Assembly: GCF_900110815.1 (NCBI RefSeq)
Contig: NZ_FOIT01000001.1
Coordinates: forward strand, 355,910-419,909
Length of the DNA: 64,000 nucleotides
Direction of reading: 5' to 3'
DNA from: Aliicoccus persicus
GTDB lineage: Bacteria; Bacillota; Bacilli; Staphylococcales; Salinicoccaceae
Under the pieces are notes generated by a model. That model was not told where the DNA came from and did no database searches. It saw only the letters and a program-made list of their open reading frames with translations. This document shows, in pieces, positions 17,798 to 27,011 of the stretch; the stretch's first letter is position 1, and each line of letters opens with the position of its first letter. The position numbers and the translations under genes are program-made.

Positions 17798-18568
17798 TTA
17801 TTCAGCTGCAGTTAATTCTAAGTTAGCAATGAATTCTGAAATTGCTTGAATTTCTTCTTCAGTTAATGTGTCCTCGAAAGCAGGCATGTTCTCTGAACCG
17901 TTTGTAACGAATGCAGAAACATGTTCGACTGACATTTCTTTTTCAATTAACTCAGGTCCTGAACCACCTGTTAATTCACCACCGTGACAACTTGTACAGT
18001 TTGTACGAACTAACTCCTGGAATACTGGATCATCTGCATCTAAGTTAGAGAAGACAATTTGACCTTGCTGATTTTGTTGCTCCCAATCGTGATATGCAAC
18101 CGACTCCCATGTTGTATAGAAGATAAGTCCGACTGCTAAGATCATCATGCTTGAAGCGATTGGTCGCTTTAACCAATGTCTTTCTTTATTTGTATCTAAC
18201 CATGGTGCAAGTAAAAGCGCACTAAATGCAATACCTGGCATTATTACTGCACCAATGACGTTAAATGGTCCTGATGCATATGTGTATTTTAAGATTTGAT
18301 AAAGGAATAGGAAATACCAGTCAGGTAATGGCACATATCCAGTATCTGTTGGGTCAGCCATTCGTTCTAGCGGCGCAGGGTGTGCAACCGTTAAACAAAG
18401 GAAACCGATTAAAAACACAGCACCTGTCATCCATTCTTTAAGAAGGAAGTCAGGCCAGAATTCTTCGGTACGACCAGGGAATTCTGAATAATCACGACTT
18501 AATCTCGGCTTATCATACTTTTGTATACGTGAGTCGCCGACGAAAGTCAAACCTTTTCCACGTTTCAT
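17798..18568 (-). CDS. qcrC: Menaquinol:cytochrome c reductase cytochrome b/c subunit QcrC
   Basis: A fusion of the C-terminal part of cytochrome b (subunit IV type) with a c-type cytochrome, as in Bacillus. Hydrophobic helices lie at about 48-68, 105-125 and 138-158; the quinol-site-like segment PLPDWYFLFLYQILKY is present. The C-terminal domain has the haem c motif C191-T-S-C194-H195 with a probable axial methionine M228 in ENMPAF. It faces the outer side of the membrane. The start ATG follows GGAGGTAG. It is the last gene of qcrABC and needs the ResBC haem-attachment system encoded at 38.9-41.7 kb. Confidence 0.95.
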   Translation of the reverse strand: MKRGKGLTFVGDSRIQKYDKPRLSRDYSEFPGRTEEFWPDFLLKEWMTGAVFLIGFLCLTVAHPAPLERMADPTDTGYVPLPDWYFLFLYQILKYTYASGPFNVIGAVIMPGIAFSALLLAPWLDTNKERHWLKRPIASSMMILAVGLIFYTTWESVAYHDWEQQNQQGQIVFSNLDADDPVFQELVRTNCTSCHGGELTGGSGPELIEKEMSVEHVSAFVTNGSENMPAFEDTLTEEEIQAISEFIANLELTAAE

Positions 18569-18592
18569 ATAAGTCTACCTCCAAATTATCTC

Positions 18593-19267
18593 TTATAGTG
18601 GTCCTGAAATACCTTGCTTACGAATCATAATAAAGTGCAATGCGAGCAAGATGAATAATGCTGCTGGCAAGAAGAACACATGAATTGCAAAGAATCGTGT
18701 TAATGTCTGTGCACCGATAATCGTTGCATCACCAGCTAATAACGTTTTAATCCATTCACCAACAAACGGTACTGATTCAGCGATATCTAAACCAACACGC
18801 GTTGCGAATAAAGCTTTCATATCCCAAGGTAATAAGTACCCAGTAAATGCGAGACCTAAAATAACTGCAAATAGTAGTACACCGACTACCCAGTTAAGTT
18901 CCCTTGGCGCCTTATATGCTCCTGTGAAGAATACACGAAGTGTATGTAAGAACATCATTACAACTGTTAAACTTGCACCCCAATGGTGCATACCTCTAAC
19001 AATCATACCTGCAGCTACATCATTTTGAAGGTAGTAAACAGAATGCCATGCATTTACAATATCAGGTACATAGTACATCGTTAAAAACATACCCGATAAG
19101 ATTTGAATCACTACAAGAAAGAATGTAAGTCCACCAAAACAATAGACGAATGCTGAGAAGTGGTACCCAGGGTTCACGTGCTCTGGCACTTCGTGATCCG
19201 CGATGTCTCGCCATATCGGATTGATATCAATACGGTCATCTATCCAATCATAAATTTTATTGAACAA
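18593..19267 (-). CDS. qcrB: Menaquinol:cytochrome c reductase cytochrome b subunit QcrB
   Basis: A cytochrome b6-type subunit of 224 residues with four main transmembrane helices. Haem-ligand histidines sit in the typical paired positions (RGMHHWGASLTVVMMFLHTL and RFFAIHVFFLPAALFILLALH). FTGYLLPWD and the N-terminal Cys-containing region are typical of b6/Bacillus QcrB. The start is TTG, directed by TAGGAGGG eight bases upstream. It lies between qcrA (12-bp gap) and qcrC (24-bp gap). Confidence 0.95.
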   Translation of the reverse strand: MFNKIYDWIDDRIDINPIWRDIADHEVPEHVNPGYHFSAFVYCFGGLTFFLVVIQILSGMFLTMYYVPDIVNAWHSVYYLQNDVAAGMIVRGMHHWGASLTVVMMFLHTLRVFFTGAYKAPRELNWVVGVLLFAVILGLAFTGYLLPWDMKALFATRVGLDIAESVPFVGEWIKTLLAGDATIIGAQTLTRFFAIHVFFLPAALFILLALHFIMIRKQGISGPL

Positions 19268-19279
19268 TGGTATACCCTC

Positions 19280-19783
19280 CTATCCTACTAATTTATTTGC
19301 GCCAAGTGCACCTAGTGCTAAGTATCCATCACTATCAGCTACTTCGAACTGATCTAACGGACCACGCGGTGGTGTACCCGGAACATTATTTCCATCTTTT
19401 GTATAATATCCATTATGGCATGGACAGAAGAACATGTCTGGATTTGAAGTGTCTCCACCCCAAGTTACTGTACAGCCTAAATGTTTACAAACTGGTGAGA
19501 ATGCGATGATATTGTCACCATCTCTATAAACCCAAGCAAAGTCTGAGACTTCACTTTCATACCATCCATCTTTTTGTTCAAATGTAAAGTCAACCTTTAC
19601 TGGTTCATCTGTTATTTCATCCATTCTAATACTCGTTTGAATGAAATCTCCATCTGCACCGGCTGCAAATAATGGGTCGATTGCAAAGCGTGCCATTGGT
19701 AATGTAATACCTGCAACCATAAATGATCCTGTTCCCATCAATGCATAATTTAAAAATTGACGACGTGTCACTCGTTGTGTCAT
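19280..19783 (-). CDS. qcrA: Rieske iron-sulfur protein QcrA
   Basis: The 2Fe-2S subunit of the menaquinol:cytochrome c reductase. The 167-residue protein has an N-terminal twin-arginine segment (TRRQFLNYALMG) and a hydrophobic anchor (about 12-32), consistent with Tat-dependent insertion. Rieske box 1 is C99-K-H101-L-G-C104 and box 2 is C120-P-C122-H123; C99, H101, C120 and H123 are the expected cluster ligands and C104-C122 the disulfide. It heads the qcrABC operon behind the promoter at 19837-19865. Confidence 0.95.
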   Translation of the reverse strand: MTQRVTRRQFLNYALMGTGSFMVAGITLPMARFAIDPLFAAGADGDFIQTSIRMDEITDEPVKVDFTFEQKDGWYESEVSDFAWVYRDGDNIIAFSPVCKHLGCTVTWGGDTSNPDMFFCPCHNGYYTKDGNNVPGTPPRGPLDQFEVADSDGYLALGALGANKLVG

Positions 19784-19836
19784 CCGTGCTTCCCTCCTCG
19801 TAGAGCAATATACATATTATATACTAAGACATATCA

Positions 19837-19865
19837 ATTTTATCTTATTAAATATAGACGGTCAA
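19837..19865 (-). promoter_or_regulatory. Sigma-A promoter of qcrABC
   Basis: On the minus strand TTGACC (19865-19860), a 17-base spacer and TAAAAT (19842-19837), 54 bases before the qcrA start. A second TATAAT lies nearer the gene without a matching -35. Confidence 0.6.
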
Positions 19866-19918
19866 TATACTATCATCAAATAAAAACAAACAATCTCAAA
19901 ATATAGACACATTTTACA

Positions 19919-20344
19919 CTACTTATTCCAAATCTGGATAATTGCCTTCATAACAGTCTTCACTTCATCGTTAACCATTTCCATTTTCATATCTTGTGAC
20001 ATGCTTTCAATTGGAATTTGATTAAAGTGTAAGACTTCACCTTCGATCTTATATGACTTGTCACATAAGAAGACAATATTTTTAAACCCATAGTTCTGTA
20101 ACTGCTCTCGATAATTGTTTGCCGCCGTTAGATCATCATTCACAATTGAAATGCTCGGCGTGATAAACAAGCGTCCTCTGAATTGACGCTCGAGTTGCAT
20201 CGTGATCATCTGAATCAACTCAATATTGTTCGCATGAATTTTCGCATCACCATTCATGTCGATTTTTTGAAGTGGAATAATAGCAGTATCAATATACTCA
20301 AACTCGTCCTTTAATATCGACAAATCTGAAGGATTATAAAACAT
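19919..20344 (-). CDS. ypiF: DUF2487 family protein (YpiF)
   Basis: A 141-residue soluble protein of unknown function. It lies in the ypiA-ypiB-ypiF-qcrABC order known from Bacillus, and its character (alpha/beta, FYNPSDLSILKDEFEYIDTAIIPL at the start, split here as two segments) fits DUF2487. No catalytic motif or membrane segment is visible. ATG start behind GAGTAGG, one base after the ypiB stop, so it is translated from the ypiABF transcript. The stop is 54 bases upstream of the qcrABC promoter. Confidence 0.75.
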   Translation of the reverse strand: MFYNPSDLSILKDEFEYIDTAIIPLQKIDMNGDAKIHANNIELIQMITMQLERQFRGRLFITPSISIVNDDLTAANNYREQLQNYGFKNIVFLCDKSYKIEGEVLHFNQIPIESMSQDMKMEMVNDEVKTVMKAIIQIWNK

Positions 20345-20345
20345 T

Positions 20346-20816
20346 TTACCTACTCTTTTCTTCTAGTAATTTTAACTCCATAGTCAATGCATGGAATCGC
20401 TCTTGATCTTGAATATCTAGCGCATCGTCAATTTGCCGTAATAAATCTTCTCGCGTTACGATATCCAGTCTTTTTCGCTCTCTGTGCATCATTTCTAAAT
20501 ATTTGTCATCATCGTATTCAAAATTAAACTCAAGTAAGAACAATTCGTCTAGATTAAAACGGAGTTCATGAAATATTGTTTCTCCGTCCGATATGACTAA
20601 CGGTCCTTTGTTTAAAATAAGCGATGGCCGACCTGTTTCTTTAGTAGAAATTCTAAGTGATTTTTTAATGCCAGATGTTTCAACAAAGCGGACACTTTGA
20701 ATAAGTGTTGGATGGGATTTGATGAAGTTAATTACCCATACTGCAACGCGGTCTTTAAATTCATAATGATGCAAAACGTAGTTGAGAAAATCTCTTCTGA
20801 CTTTAATCCCTCTCAA
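20346..20816 (-). CDS. ypiB: YpiB family protein with C-terminal IDEAL domain
   Basis: The protein has an N-terminal UPF0302-type domain (VRRDFLNYVLHHYEFK, then VAVWVINFIKSHPTL) and a C-terminal IDEAL domain (EDLLRQIDDALDIQDQERF), a short helical adaptor module in Firmicutes. Exact function is unknown. I place the start at the TTG at 20816 (156 aa): GGAGAGG lies seven bases upstream and the next residues align with the family N-terminus. A longer frame to 20849 has no ribosome site. The start overlaps the end of ypiA by 14 bases. Confidence 0.82.
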   Translation of the reverse strand: MRGIKVRRDFLNYVLHHYEFKDRVAVWVINFIKSHPTLIQSVRFVETSGIKKSLRISTKETGRPSLILNKGPLVISDGETIFHELRFNLDELFLLEFNFEYDDDKYLEMMHRERKRLDIVTREDLLRQIDDALDIQDQERFHALTMELKLLEEKSR

Positions 20817-22071
20817 GCGCCAACCTCTCCTTTTCGTGTACCCATTCAATATTATCAGGCTCTAATAATATTAACTGATTAAGTACACTATAACTTTCTT
20901 TTGAAGCAATTTCTAACAGAAAGTAATAATAATCTGTCATAAACAGAACAGAATGTGACAGGTGTTCATAAGCACGTTCATAAAGTCTCTCAGCATCATC
21001 ATAAGATTCATTTTCTGCAGCTACTTTTGCTAACAAATATATGTTTTCTGCCACGAGTTCATCGGTATCAATATATTCCTCAAACTGATCTAACTGTTCA
21101 GTGCGACCAGATAGAAGTAAGATTTCCAATATTCTCGTAATCGATTCCTGATATGAACCATCGATTTGTATACTTCTAGAGAGTGTTTCTATTGCTTCAG
21201 AAACTTCGTCTATTTTGAAATGAAGTGTGCCGAGCTTTGAATACATCATCGCATTTTGATCATCTTGTACGAGATAACTTTTAATGACATTGATCGCTGA
21301 CTCTATTTCATTCTCTTTTTCATGAATATCAGCAAGATTGATATAGGCCTGCATCATATGCGGTTCATTGTTAATGACGCGAGTAAACAGTGTTTTGGCC
21401 ATTTCATATTGCTCATTCAATGATGCGGCAAGCGCCTTGTCATGTAAGTCTTCGTTCTGAAAATGTTCTTCTTCAACTAAATCATAGTGTTCAAGTGCTT
21501 TCTCATGATTCATTTGAAGCAGATAAAGTTTAGCTAGTCTAAGATGAATATAAACGCCATTAACTTCTGTTTCTTTTTCTAACACTTTTGTATATGCCTC
21601 TTCAGCATCCACAATATTCCCCTCATAGTTATGAAGTTCAGCGATGGCAAAATCTATGATGACATCATCACCGAGCTTACGTGCCTCATGAAGTAAATTA
21701 AAACTGATATCCGGCATATTCAGCTGTTGGAAAATCTCTGCTTTGATCATTAGCGTCACGACTGTTTTTGGTGCACTGTTAATCAAACTCAGCGCATCGT
21801 CTAGTCTATTATCCGTAATATAGATATCCGTTAAAAACGCGACAATATCATCATCATGTTCGCCATTTTCATGTAAGTATTCAAAAATCTTTTCAGCATC
21901 ATAAATATGACCGAACGACATCAGCGCATCACCCAGCTGAAACAGCTCGACGAAGTCAGATTCTGACGTATATTGTGTCAGGGCATCAGTTATATTAGAA
22001 ACATGTGTTTCATCTACGATTTGCTTTTCATTGATCTCGTCAATCAGTTTTGTTATTTCTGACATACTCAT
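20803..22071 (-). CDS. ypiA: Tetratricopeptide repeat protein (YpiA)
   Basis: A 422-residue cytoplasmic protein made almost wholly of TPR helices from about residue 25 to 410 (for example GHIYDAEKIFEYLHENGE, KALEHYDLVEEEHF, ESAINVIKSYLVQDD). No signal peptide or catalytic motif is present. Its place between aroB and ypiB matches Bacillus YpiA. The start ATG overlaps the aroB stop by four bases (ATGA). A scaffold role is a family inference only. Confidence 0.85.
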   Translation of the reverse strand: MSMSEITKLIDEINEKQIVDETHVSNITDALTQYTSESDFVELFQLGDALMSFGHIYDAEKIFEYLHENGEHDDDIVAFLTDIYITDNRLDDALSLINSAPKTVVTLMIKAEIFQQLNMPDISFNLLHEARKLGDDVIIDFAIAELHNYEGNIVDAEEAYTKVLEKETEVNGVYIHLRLAKLYLLQMNHEKALEHYDLVEEEHFQNEDLHDKALAASLNEQYEMAKTLFTRVINNEPHMMQAYINLADIHEKENEIESAINVIKSYLVQDDQNAMMYSKLGTLHFKIDEVSEAIETLSRSIQIDGSYQESITRILEILLLSGRTEQLDQFEEYIDTDELVAENIYLLAKVAAENESYDDAERLYERAYEHLSHSVLFMTDYYYFLLEIASKESYSVLNQLILLEPDNIEWVHEKERLALERD

Positions 22072-23129
22072 ACATCCTTAATTAACATTTCATTAAATGT
22101 CGTATAGTACTTTTTCACTTCTTCAATCGAAAGGTCTTTAACATAGCATTCTCCGTAATTAGAGAGAAGTACGAAAGAAATTAAATTTTCTGTTGTATTC
22201 TTTTTATCTTTAAGTAAGTATTTTAAAAGATCTTCAAAGGCTGTATCTTCAATTTTTGAAAAATCAAGACCGATGGATTGAAAATAAGTTGCGTATCTAC
22301 TCACATCGAAAATATCTTTCTGATTTAACTGATTAGAAACATAAAGCGCATACAACATCCCAAACATCACTGCGTGTCCATGAAATAGCTTATTATTCAA
22401 TTCTAGAGCATGACCGAGTGTGTGTCCTAGATTTAAGTAACGTCTCTCATTCGATTCATGTTCATCTTTGTTCACAAACCGTAATTTCGTTTTTATACCC
22501 ATTTCGATACTCTCAGATAATCGATCTATATCAATCGCCTTATTGTGCAGTGTCATCAGCCTGTCTGCTTCCTCTTCACTGTTTAACATCGCATGTTTAA
22601 AAACTTCTGCATAACCACTCAACAGTTCATCATCTGGCAATGTATTAAAAAATAGCGTATCCATAATGACGCACTGTGGTCGGTAAAAACTACCGATTAA
22701 ATTTTTACCACTCGGTACATTGATTGCCGTCTTACCACCGACAGCAGAATCATGTGCGAGAACTGTCGTCGGCACGTGAATATAATCCACACCGCGCAAA
22801 ATTGTCGCAGCAATAAAACCAGCTAAGTCCCCTGTTGCTCCGCCGCCAATTGCAACGATGAGACTATTTCTTTTAATGCCACGCTCAATCAATTCTTCGA
22901 TTGTCCTTGCGTAGCTCTCTACCGTCTTACATGACTCACCCGGTGAAAGTAATATTGGTGCATCAATCGATGACAGTAATATGTCTTGATGTAATTGATA
23001 GACATGAGAATCAACAAGATAAAAAACTGACGAATAGCGAGCTGTGTATTCTGTTAAATATTTATTCAATGCGTTATCTTCAACATAAATATTATAATTA
23101 TCTGTTTTATAATCCGTTGAGATTTTCAA
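22068..23129 (-). CDS. aroB: 3-dehydroquinate synthase
   Basis: Second step of the shikimate pathway, converting DAHP to 3-dehydroquinate. NAD-binding loop GGGATGDLAGFIAATILRG and metal site (E in DELLSGYAEVFKHAML, H in LNLGHTLGHALE and HGHAVMFGM) are intact. I start at the TTG at 23129 (353 aa): AGAGGTGG sits at correct spacing, whereas the upstream GTG at 23138 lies inside it. It overlaps ypiA by four bases. Chorismate made by this pathway feeds menaquinone, whose side chain is made by hepS/hepT just upstream. Confidence 0.94.
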   Translation of the reverse strand: MKISTDYKTDNYNIYVEDNALNKYLTEYTARYSSVFYLVDSHVYQLHQDILLSSIDAPILLSPGESCKTVESYARTIEELIERGIKRNSLIVAIGGGATGDLAGFIAATILRGVDYIHVPTTVLAHDSAVGGKTAINVPSGKNLIGSFYRPQCVIMDTLFFNTLPDDELLSGYAEVFKHAMLNSEEEADRLMTLHNKAIDIDRLSESIEMGIKTKLRFVNKDEHESNERRYLNLGHTLGHALELNNKLFHGHAVMFGMLYALYVSNQLNQKDIFDVSRYATYFQSIGLDFSKIEDTAFEDLLKYLLKDKKNTTENLISFVLLSNYGECYVKDLSIEEVKKYYTTFNEMLIKDV

Positions 23130-23156
23130 TGCTACCACCTCTAAACAATTTATAAT

Positions 23157-23184
23157 TAAAAAAAGCTGAGCAATAGACTCAGCT
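23157..23184 (-). terminator. Terminator downstream of ndk
   Basis: AGCTGAG/CTCAGCT stem (23164-23170 with 23178-23184), followed on the minus strand by seven T residues. It separates ndk from aroB. Confidence 0.8.
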
Positions 23185-23191
23185 GTTTATT

Positions 23192-23638
23192 TTAGTACAC
23201 CCAGTTTGAATTATTTGAATCGTATTCAACAAGCTCTGATTCATCAAAGAATAATCCGATTTCGCGTTCTGCACTTTCTGGTGAATCTGAACCGTGAATA
23301 ATATTCTTCGCGACTGACATACCGAAGTCACCGCGAATTGTTCCTGGATCAGCTTCACTTGGGTTCGTCGCACCAACAACTGTACGTGCAACTTTAATTG
23401 CGTTCTCACCTTCTAATACCATTGCAAAAACTGGACCAGAAGTAATGAAATCAACAAGTTCCCCGAAGAATGGTCTTTCGCTGTGCTCACCGTAATGTGT
23501 TTTTGCAAGGTCTTCAGATACAACCATTAACTTTGCACCAACAATTTTAAATCCTTTGTTTTCTAATCGAGATACAATTGTACCGATTAAATTTCTTTGA
23601 ACACCATCAGGCTTAATCATTAAAAAAGTCTTTTCCAT
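23192..23638 (-). CDS. ndk: Nucleoside diphosphate kinase
   Basis: Transfers the gamma-phosphate of ATP to nucleoside diphosphates through a phospho-histidine. The 148-residue protein has the active-site signature [12 protein letters not shown] with H115, [11 protein letters not shown] near the N-terminus and the [17 protein letters not shown] substrate loop. Length and motifs are standard. It sits between hepT and aroB as in Staphylococcus and Bacillus, and ends at a strong terminator. Confidence 0.97.
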   Translation of the reverse strand: MEKTFLMIKPDGVQRNLIGTIVSRLENKGFKIVGAKLMVVSEDLAKTHYGEHSERPFFGELVDFITSGPVFAMVLEGENAIKVARTVVGATNPSEADPGTIRGDFGMSVAKNIIHGSDSPESAEREIGLFFDESELVEYDSNNSNWVY

Positions 23639-23694
23639 TTTCCAAACTCCCTTTTTATATGTTGCTATTATCAGTTTACCATGATTATTTTATA

Positions 23695-24645
23695 TTATGA
23701 AATACGTTTTTGTAACTTTTCAGCAAATTCGATGAGATAGTGCTTAATTTCATCATCAATACTTTCAATTGCCACAATTGCATCATTGATATGTTGATTG
23801 CTGACACTTAATGCCTCATCGATCACATCTGAATCAAGTACCGCATTAATTATATCGTCTACTTGAATCAATTGCTTAGAATATCGATGCAGTTGTTCAT
23901 GAAATGATGGATCTTTATCTCTCAACAATATGACTGGTAAAGTATAGTGACCATTTTTCAGGTCAGAAAATTTAGGCTTACCGATTTCTGATTCTAAGCC
24001 GATAAAATCCAAACAATCATCAATAATTTGAAAACTCATACCGATATGATATGCATATCGCATTAACTTTTCTTTTAGTTCATGCTGCAAATGACTTGCG
24101 ATTGCACCGAGAGCAACACTTGTTTCTATAAGCAGTGCTGTTTTTCGATATGTTTTTTCAAAATATTCTTCTTTTGTTATATCTGCTTTAAACTGTTGTT
24201 CGAACTGATTGAGTTCACCTTCAACAATCGTTTGAATCGCTTGTGCGTATACACGGTGCAATTCCATGTTGTTGACTTCACTGGAAAGTTTTAAAGCGAT
24301 AGATAATAAATAATTACCAGTTAAAATCGCTTGGTTGTATCCTTCTGAATAATAGACGGTTATGTGACCACGTCTTACATCACTGTCATCGATAATATCA
24401 TCATGAACCAATGTGGCCATGTGTATTAATTCTAAGCTTGCAGCAATTTTTAAAATATCTTGCGTGTATTTTTTATCGCCAAGTTTACCTACGAGTAATG
24501 TAAAGGTTGGTCTAATTTTTTTCCCACCATATAGGAACAGCTCATAGCTTTTCTTTTTTATTAAGACTTTGTCAGGTGATATTTCAGATTCTATTATTGA
24601 TTGAACCGCTTTAAAATCATCAGACAAAAATGCATTTAAGCTCAT
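23695..24645 (-). CDS. hepT: Heptaprenyl diphosphate synthase component II
   Basis: Catalytic, prenyltransferase subunit that makes the C35 side-chain precursor of menaquinone-7 together with HepS. Aspartate-rich motifs are LVHDDIIDDSDVRRG (first DDxxD) and QIIDDCLDF (second), with GGKKIRP for the allylic diphosphate. The 316 aa length is typical. The start overlaps the menH stop (ATGA), giving an operon hepS-menH-hepT. The actual chain length is an inference from this operon form; other all-trans polyprenyl synthases share these motifs. Confidence 0.93.
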   Translation of the reverse strand: MSLNAFLSDDFKAVQSIIESEISPDKVLIKKKSYELFLYGGKKIRPTFTLLVGKLGDKKYTQDILKIAASLELIHMATLVHDDIIDDSDVRRGHITVYYSEGYNQAILTGNYLLSIALKLSSEVNNMELHRVYAQAIQTIVEGELNQFEQQFKADITKEEYFEKTYRKTALLIETSVALGAIASHLQHELKEKLMRYAYHIGMSFQIIDDCLDFIGLESEIGKPKFSDLKNGHYTLPVILLRDKDPSFHEQLHRYSKQLIQVDDIINAVLDSDVIDEALSVSNQHINDAIVAIESIDDEIKHYLIEFAEKLQKRIS

Positions 24646-25352
24646 TGTCCCAATTCCTTTTCTAGTGGTTTAGTTGCAATGTGTGTTGCTGCAGTCCCGA
24701 GTGTATGACTTAAGCACTTTACGAATGTGAATCCTGTTTGTTCAATCATTCTTGACAATTTTTCTTTTGATGGGAAATTACGCGTGGACTCATATAACCA
24801 CTTGTATTCTTCTTCTTTGCCAACGAGAAGTCCACCGAGTTTAGGCATGATATTACCAAAGTAAAAATTAAATCCTAATCTGATAAAGTTATTTTTCGGT
24901 TGTGACGTTTCAAGAATGACTAGTGTACCTCCCGGTTTAAGCACGCGATACATTTCCCGTAAACCAAGCGCGTAATCCGGAAGATTTCTTAATCCGAAAC
25001 CAATGGTTACAAAATCGAAGGATGCATCTGGAAAATCAAGATTCATTGCATCACCCTGCATTAAAGAAATATTCTTAAGGTGAGCTGTTCTGTGTTTAGC
25101 CACCTCTAACATATTCTCACTAAAATCGACACCAACAACTTCAACCTTGTCATTTTCTTCTGCCATTTGAATCGACCAATCACCCGTTCCACAACAAAGG
25201 TCTAAGATGATATCTTCATTCTTCAGATGCATGTGCTTCATTGTTTTGTTGCGCCATAATTTATGTTGATTCAGACTGATCACATTGTTTAATTTGTCAT
25301 AGTCTGCTGAAATTGAATTAAAAAGGTTTTGTATCTTGTTTTCTTGTGACAC
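24642..25352 (-). CDS. menH: Demethylmenaquinone methyltransferase
   Basis: SAM-dependent C-methylation of demethylmenaquinone, the last step of menaquinone synthesis (UbiE/MenG family). SAM motif I is ILDLCCGTGDWS; family signatures VDFSENML, FGLRNLPD and YRVLKPGG follow. It is 236 aa with a GTG start directly after the hepS stop (TAAGTG) and its ribosome site AGGAAGTGAT inside hepS. Note that menH is also used for another enzyme in some organisms; menG or ubiE are synonyms here. Confidence 0.95.
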   Translation of the reverse strand: MSQENKIQNLFNSISADYDKLNNVISLNQHKLWRNKTMKHMHLKNEDIILDLCCGTGDWSIQMAEENDKVEVVGVDFSENMLEVAKHRTAHLKNISLMQGDAMNLDFPDASFDFVTIGFGLRNLPDYALGLREMYRVLKPGGTLVILETSQPKNNFIRLGFNFYFGNIMPKLGGLLVGKEEEYKWLYESTRNFPSKEKLSRMIEQTGFTFVKCLSHTLGTAATHIATKPLEKELGQ

Positions 25353-25853
25353 TTACATCACTTCCTTTAATCGTAAAGTCATCTTGTCCTGCATCAATTG
25401 TTGTACGTGGCGCTCTGTCGCACGCTTAACATCTTTAGATAAAAAGAAATGTTCAACTAAGTAATGTAATGGTGCATATAAAAGTGCATCCAATTGACTC
25501 TTTTCTATATTACAATTCTCTGATAGATATCGTGATTTCTTATTATGTATTTGTTTAGAAATTTCCATCATATCATTTAGAACAGTTAATTGATTATCTT
25601 CGATGACTAACTTGTAAAACTCTGCAAGCAAGTAATCACCGACGAGCACATGCTGTTCACGATCTGATTCTTTCGGCTTAACATCTAAATGCAATAATGC
25701 CCAATTAAATAACACTACAGCATCTACTGTTTTACGATACTTATCGGTCATCCGAGAATGTTCGATTGTTGATAATATATCAGCGTTAAAAGGCATTAAA
25801 TATTCAGAGTTATGTTTAAGTGCTGTCTTTACTTTATGTTCTAAAAAGCTCAT
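25353..25853 (-). CDS. hepS: Heptaprenyl diphosphate synthase component I
   Basis: The small regulatory subunit needed for HepT activity. An all-helical protein of 166 residues. HepS sequences are poorly conserved, so the call rests on its place directly upstream of menH-hepT and on family-like patches (ADILSTIEHSRMTDKYRK and LVGDYLLAEFYKLV). I use the ATG at 25853 with AGGTGG seven bases upstream; the upstream frame to 25889 runs into the hup terminator region and has no ribosome site. Confidence 0.85.
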   Translation of the reverse strand: MSFLEHKVKTALKHNSEYLMPFNADILSTIEHSRMTDKYRKTVDAVVLFNWALLHLDVKPKESDREQHVLVGDYLLAEFYKLVIEDNQLTVLNDMMEISKQIHNKKSRYLSENCNIEKSQLDALLYAPLHYLVEHFFLSKDVKRATERHVQQLMQDKMTLRLKEVM

Positions 25854-25881
25854 GGACAATCCACCTATATAAATTAATAGA

Positions 25882-25899
25882 CCTAACACAAGGTTAGGC
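25882..25899 (-). terminator. Hairpin downstream of hup
   Basis: On the minus strand GCCTAAC-CTTGT-GTTAGGT, beginning a few bases after the hup stop. Only a weak T-rich tail (TATTAATTT) follows, so termination is probably partial and hepS may be reached by readthrough. Confidence 0.5.
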
Positions 25900-25911
25900 C
25901 TAGTTGATTAA

Positions 25912-26184
25912 TTATTTTACTGCATCTTTAAGTGCTTTACCTGCTTTGAATGCAGGAACTTTAGAAGCAGCGATTTCAATTTCCTCACCTGATTGTGGAT
26001 TACGTCCTTTTCTTGCTGAACGCTCACGTACTTCAAAGTTACCGAAACCGATAAGTTGAACCTTATCACCATTTTTTAAAGCGTCTTGAATCGATTCAAA
26101 TACTGCATCTACAGATGCACCTGCATCTTTTTTAGTTAAACCAGTTTTTTCACTTACTGCATTGATTAAATCTGTTTTATTCAA
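25912..26184 (-). CDS. hup: HU-type nucleoid-associated DNA-binding protein
   Basis: A small basic histone-like protein that bends DNA and compacts the nucleoid. The 90-residue product has the HU signature with the DNA-binding beta-arm [19 protein letters not shown] and the C-terminal [14 protein letters not shown]. The start is TTG at 26184 behind a perfect AAGGAGGTG; this restores the canonical N-terminus (start)-NKTDLINAV. The longer open frame upstream (to 26244) has no homology to HU. It sits upstream of hepS-menH-hepT, as in Bacillus hbs. Confidence 0.96.
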   Translation of the reverse strand: MNKTDLINAVSEKTGLTKKDAGASVDAVFESIQDALKNGDKVQLIGFGNFEVRERSARKGRNPQSGEEIEIAASKVPAFKAGKALKDAVK

Positions 26185-26291
26185 TGAACACACCTCCTTA
26201 AGTGCAACAATGATAGAATCATCATTATGATATGACTTTAACACAATGAAAACGGCACTGCAATCAGTTTTTAATGAATTTTGTATAATTT

Positions 26292-27011
26292 CTATCGGTT
26301 TTTATGTTGGTTCGTCATAAAAATTGGTTCGTTATTTTCATCAACTGTAATTTCTGGTGAAAAGACAGGGACTATCGGTGTATATTCGTATAAAATCTCA
26401 CGTACATCATCACCGGTTTCAAATGTTAATTCCTGATCATTTATAATATGTCCAATATCTGATCGATAATCGATCACCCATTGTTGCCCGCCTGAATAGT
26501 AGACGTTTAACAAATTATCAGTATATGGGCTTCTCACCGTTGGATTCTCATCTAACTCATAATACTCTAAATCTAAGGCATACACATTTGGCCCAATCTG
26601 TTCACCGAGTTCAACATGTGGCCCCATACCTTGTATTCGCAGTTGTAAACTACGCAGCGCCTCAAACAACTCTAAATCTGCAAGTTTTACTTGAGGGTCT
26701 TCTTCTGCATCAATGATTACGTACTGATACGTGCCACCAGCTTCAAATGAATTTGTAGGACGATCAGATATATAATTCGGGACCAAGCGCTCAAATTCAA
26801 TCTGATATTTCATGTATTCATCGGGAGCTTCGATTGTTTTTATGGGCAATAAACCATCTGTGTTTTCTTGATATTGTTCAATTGCCTGCTGGACTTGATT
26901 AATCTGAGTCTCATCCGGTGGCGTGTTTGCCTGACGTTCTGATTCAGGATATAAACAACCACTTAAAAAGAATACAAGTAGTAAAGTTAGTACGCTATAC
27001 CATCTAGGCAT
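26292..27011 (-). CDS. yphF: Probable lipoprotein (YphF-like)
   Basis: A 239-residue exported protein with an N-terminal signal peptide and lipobox LSGC, so it is expected to be a membrane-anchored lipoprotein. The soluble part is acidic ([20 protein letters not shown], then [20 protein letters not shown]). Its position between yphE and hup matches Bacillus yphF. No catalytic motif is visible; function unknown. I start at the ATG at 27011 with GGTGG eight bases upstream; a GTG at 27026 lies inside that site. The start overlaps the end of yphE. Confidence 0.75.
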   Translation of the reverse strand: MPRWYSVLTLLLVFFLSGCLYPESERQANTPPDETQINQVQQAIEQYQENTDGLLPIKTIEAPDEYMKYQIEFERLVPNYISDRPTNSFEAGGTYQYVIIDAEEDPQVKLADLELFEALRSLQLRIQGMGPHVELGEQIGPNVYALDLEYYELDENPTVRSPYTDNLLNVYYSGGQQWVIDYRSDIGHIINDQELTFETGDDVREILYEYTPIVPVFSPEITVDENNEPIFMTNQHKNR

